NCBI RefSeq assembly: GCF_900101745.1 | Contig: NZ_FNAD01000002.1 | Span: forward strand, 372,001 to 436,000 | Source: Glycomyces harbinensis | Lineage (GTDB): Bacteria; Actinomycetota; Actinomycetes; Mycobacteriales; Micromonosporaceae | Reading direction: 5' to 3' | DNA length: 64,000 nucleotides | Shown here: piece by piece, positions 62,247 through 64,000 of the stretch | How positions within the stretch are numbered: the stretch's first letter is position 1 | How the letters are laid out: every line of letters starts with the position of its first letter | Made by a program: the position numbers and the translations under genes | Notes under the pieces: model-generated | Database searches by the model: none | Seen by the model: only the letters and a program-made list of their open reading frames with translations | Told to the model about the DNA's origin: nothing

Positions 62247-63170
62247 TTGCAGATCACCGTCGACGCCTGGGACCCGTCCTTCGCCGACAATCCCGAGTCG
62301 CCCTCGAGCAAGAACCAGGCGATCGTGGAGCCCTCGGTCGAGCTCGATCCCGCCGACTGGCGGCCGATCGACGCGCCCGCGAACGGGCCGCGGCGGATCG
62401 TCGTGGTCGACGGCGTGCGCCGCGTCGATGCGAGGGTCGAACTCATCGACGACGGGGAGCGCTGGCCGGGCGTGTGCGTGTCCTGGGCCGCGGGAGCGGT
62501 CGCGTGCGATCTGGACGGCAGGAACTCGGCGGTCACCGAGGCGGCCGTGGAGCGCGGCCTGTTCGCCGCCGTCGACCCCGGCGCCGACTTCGGGCGCTAT
62601 CCGCACCGGGAGGTCGAGTCCGCCGACCCCGCCGAGCTCATCGGCGCCGCGCAGGCGGCGATGGCCGAGCTGGAGGCGAAGGTGGCCTCCATGGTCGCGA
62701 TGGACGCCGAGCTGTCGGTCCTCGACGGTCCGCTGCGCGGGCGCACCCGGCTGCCGAACTCGGTGGGCTACATCAAGAGCCATCAGCGCGCCTACCTGCC
62801 CAAGCAGCTCAACGTGGTCGTGGAGCGGCTCAAGCCGGGCCAGCGGACCCCGGTGTTCCACCTGACCTCGGGCTGGCCGCGCTACACCTGGTACCTGCGC
62901 CTGCCCGGCACGTCCTCGCGCGGCTGGGCCGGGGTCGCCCGGATCGAGGCCGCGACCGACCTCTCCGAGGAGGCCGCGATCGCCCTGGCGGACGCCACGG
63001 CGGCGTCGCTGCCGCCGCTCGGCTCGGCCGCGCACAAGGACGCGCGAGCCCCGCAGAACCTCACCCCGATCGCCGGGCTCGAACGCCGGCTCAAGCGGAT
63101 GCTCGGCGACCCGCGGCTGCTCCTGCGCTCGGTGCGCGCCGCGTCCCTGGAGACCGGCGGACCGTCCTAG
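62247..63170 (+). CDS. NurA-like nuclease
   Basis: This 307-residue protein has the NurA pattern: RRIVVVDGVRRVDARV with Asp near 55, and in the second half ELSVLDGPLRGRTRLPN (Asp near 159) followed by VGYIKSH and RYTWYLRLPGTSS. NurA is a 5'-3' nuclease that works with HerA to resect DNA ends. The herA-like gene lies 4.6 kb upstream on the same strand with sbcD and sbcC between, which supports the call. The start is a TTG with GGAAAG ten bases upstream; a possible -10, TACGCT, lies near 62208. Confidence 0.75.
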   Translation: MQITVDAWDPSFADNPESPSSKNQAIVEPSVELDPADWRPIDAPANGPRRIVVVDGVRRVDARVELIDDGERWPGVCVSWAAGAVACDLDGRNSAVTEAAVERGLFAAVDPGADFGRYPHREVESADPAELIGAAQAAMAELEAKVASMVAMDAELSVLDGPLRGRTRLPNSVGYIKSHQRAYLPKQLNVVVERLKPGQRTPVFHLTSGWPRYTWYLRLPGTSSRGWAGVARIEAATDLSEEAAIALADATAASLPPLGSAAHKDARAPQNLTPIAGLERRLKRMLGDPRLLLRSVRAASLETGGPS

Positions 63171-63195
63171 CGCCGCTCCCGCCGGAGAACGACGG

Positions 63196-63224
63196 GAGGC
63201 CCCGGCGCGATGCGCCAGGGCCTC
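63196..63224. terminator. bidirectional terminator between the NurA-like and transglycosylase genes
   Basis: Stem GAGGCCC/GGGCCTC plus GGCGC/GCGCC with one mismatch lies between convergent stops. Confidence 0.8.
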
Positions 63225-63264
63225 CTCGGGTCAGCGAACTCCGGGGTCCGCGTGAAATGCAGGT

Positions 63265-63975
63265 CTAGTACCAGCCGTTGGACTCGCTGTGCGCCCAGGC
63301 GCCGCACGGGCTGCCGTAGCGGCCCTCGATGTACTCCAGGCCCCAGGCGATCTGGGTGGCCGGGTTGGTCTCCCAGTCGTCGCCGTTGGCGGCCATCTTG
63401 TCGCCGGGGAGCGACTGCGGGATGCCGTAGGCGCCCGAACCGGAGTTGTAGGCGGACTCGTCCCAGCCGGACTCGCGGTCCCACAGGCTCACGAGGCAGC
63501 CCACTTCGTCCATGCCCCAGCCGGCGTCGAGGGTCATGGTGCAGCCGATGGCCTTGTTGCCCGAGTACTCGGAGCAGTCGCCGGAGACCTCGACGGAGGT
63601 CCCGGAGTCGTCGGAGGAGTCCTCGACGGGCGCTTCCTCTTCCTCCTCCTCGACGGGGACCTCGGCGGCCTCGGCCTTGGCGGCGGCGGCCGTGCCGCCC
63701 TCCTTGACCGGGAGGATGCTCTCCATGGGGTCGACCTGGTCCCACTGGCGGTCGGCGTCGCCGGCGTCGGCGACGATCTCGGCCGCGAGCAGATCCTGGG
63801 CGGTGGGGTCCTCGGTGTTGATGATCGCGGCGCTGGCGCTGCTGGCGGTGCCGAAGGCGACCAGGACGGCGACGCCGGACGCGAACACCCGGGTGCGCAC
63901 GACGTGCCGCAGGCCGCCGGGTCGGCGGTCGTCGGATCGGTGCCTCGCTCGGGAGGGCTTCATGCGGGTAAACAT
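63265..63975 (-). CDS. secreted lytic transglycosylase-like protein
   Basis: This 236-residue protein has a signal peptide (hydrophobic FASGVAVLVAFGTASSASA ending AxA). A Glu-rich low-complexity linker follows (VEEEEEEAPVEDSSDD). The C-terminal domain, from about 155, has LWDRESGWDESAYNSGSGAYG and AWGLEYIEGRYGSP, the SLT/aggregation-promoting-factor pattern, with the likely catalytic Glu in DRESGW. It acts on peptidoglycan. TAGGGT lies seven bases before the ATG, so it is probably leaderless; its -35 is near or beyond the window edge. Confidence 0.88.
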   Translation of the reverse strand: MFTRMKPSRARHRSDDRRPGGLRHVVRTRVFASGVAVLVAFGTASSASAAIINTEDPTAQDLLAAEIVADAGDADRQWDQVDPMESILPVKEGGTAAAAKAEAAEVPVEEEEEEAPVEDSSDDSGTSVEVSGDCSEYSGNKAIGCTMTLDAGWGMDEVGCLVSLWDRESGWDESAYNSGSGAYGIPQSLPGDKMAANGDDWETNPATQIAWGLEYIEGRYGSPCGAWAHSESNGWY

Positions 63976-64000
63976 CGGGGTAACCCTAGAGACCCGCGAT

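Noticed and set aside
57928-62865. A 1645-codon plus-strand frame over sbcD, sbcC and the carbonic anhydrase
   Set aside because: The same DNA codes for conserved motifs in other frames; the long frame is an artefact of few stop codons at this GC content.
1-64000. tRNA, rRNA or CRISPR arrays
   Set aside because: No T-loop/cloverleaf pattern, no rRNA-like stretch and no regularly spaced repeats were seen by eye on either strand.

Overview
The window is high-GC DNA from an actinomycete. The evidence is the GTG/TTG start usage, the block rpsB-tsf-pyrH-frr-cdsA-rlmN, a SigR/RsrA pair, a WhiB protein, the 24-residue ribosomal protein bL37, a WXG100 protein and a DivIVA-domain scaffold protein. 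The gene content fits Glycomyces/Stackebrandtia or a related order, but the sequence alone does not fix the genus. About 61 protein genes can be supported. I saw no rRNA, tRNA or CRISPR array. Apart from one TnpB element, the window looks like ordinary chromosome.

Layout. 1-1.8 kb: a metallo-beta-lactamase/Rieske protein cut by the window edge, and a small membrane protein. 1.9-9.4 kb (minus): rpsB, tsf, pyrH, frr, cdsA, rlmN and a long DivIVA-like protein. 9.8-13.8 kb (plus): M23 peptidase, yraN, comM, dprA. 14-16.6 kb: an unknown protein and a SIS-domain sugar-phosphate enzyme. 16.8-20.4 kb: bL37, a TetR regulator, sigR-rsrA, whiB and an SRAP-domain protein. 20.6-23.9 kb: aroA-rsgA-hisN. 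23.9-34.0 kb: a pectin and uronate locus with an esterase, two pectate lyases and a five-gene uronate operon. 34.1-40.7 kb: gcvT, pepA, a small conserved protein, lpd and the 2-oxoacid dehydrogenase E2. 40.9-47.7 kb: mixed genes, including a three-gene YbaB/WXG100/CpnT-N-like operon, a methyltransferase and two flavin enzymes. 48-50.8 kb: a class A penicillin-binding protein. 51-54.5 kb: an amino acid deaminase/aldolase, a sugar-lactone oxidase and a RibD-like reductase. 54.5-55.9 kb: the TnpB element. 55.9-63.2 kb: HerA-like ATPase, SbcD, SbcC, a carbonic anhydrase and a NurA-like nuclease. The window ends in a secreted transglycosylase-like protein.

How the genes work together. The pectin locus forms a chain: secreted lyases cut pectate, the esterase removes acyl groups, and the operon isomerises, reduces and dehydrates uronates. 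Promoters there carry operator-like sequences, and two share an identical -10 hexamer (TAGCGT). The HerA/SbcD/SbcC/NurA set resembles the archaeal HerA-NurA-Mre11-Rad50 DNA-end resection machine, and the TnpB element sits just upstream of it. The sigR gene has an exact SigR-type promoter (GGAAT-N18-GTT) upstream of a second, longer translation start, the arrangement expected for an autoinduced long SigR isoform. Many genes have a -10-like hexamer exactly 6-7 bases before the start codon and no Shine-Dalgarno sequence, so leaderless transcription is probably common here.
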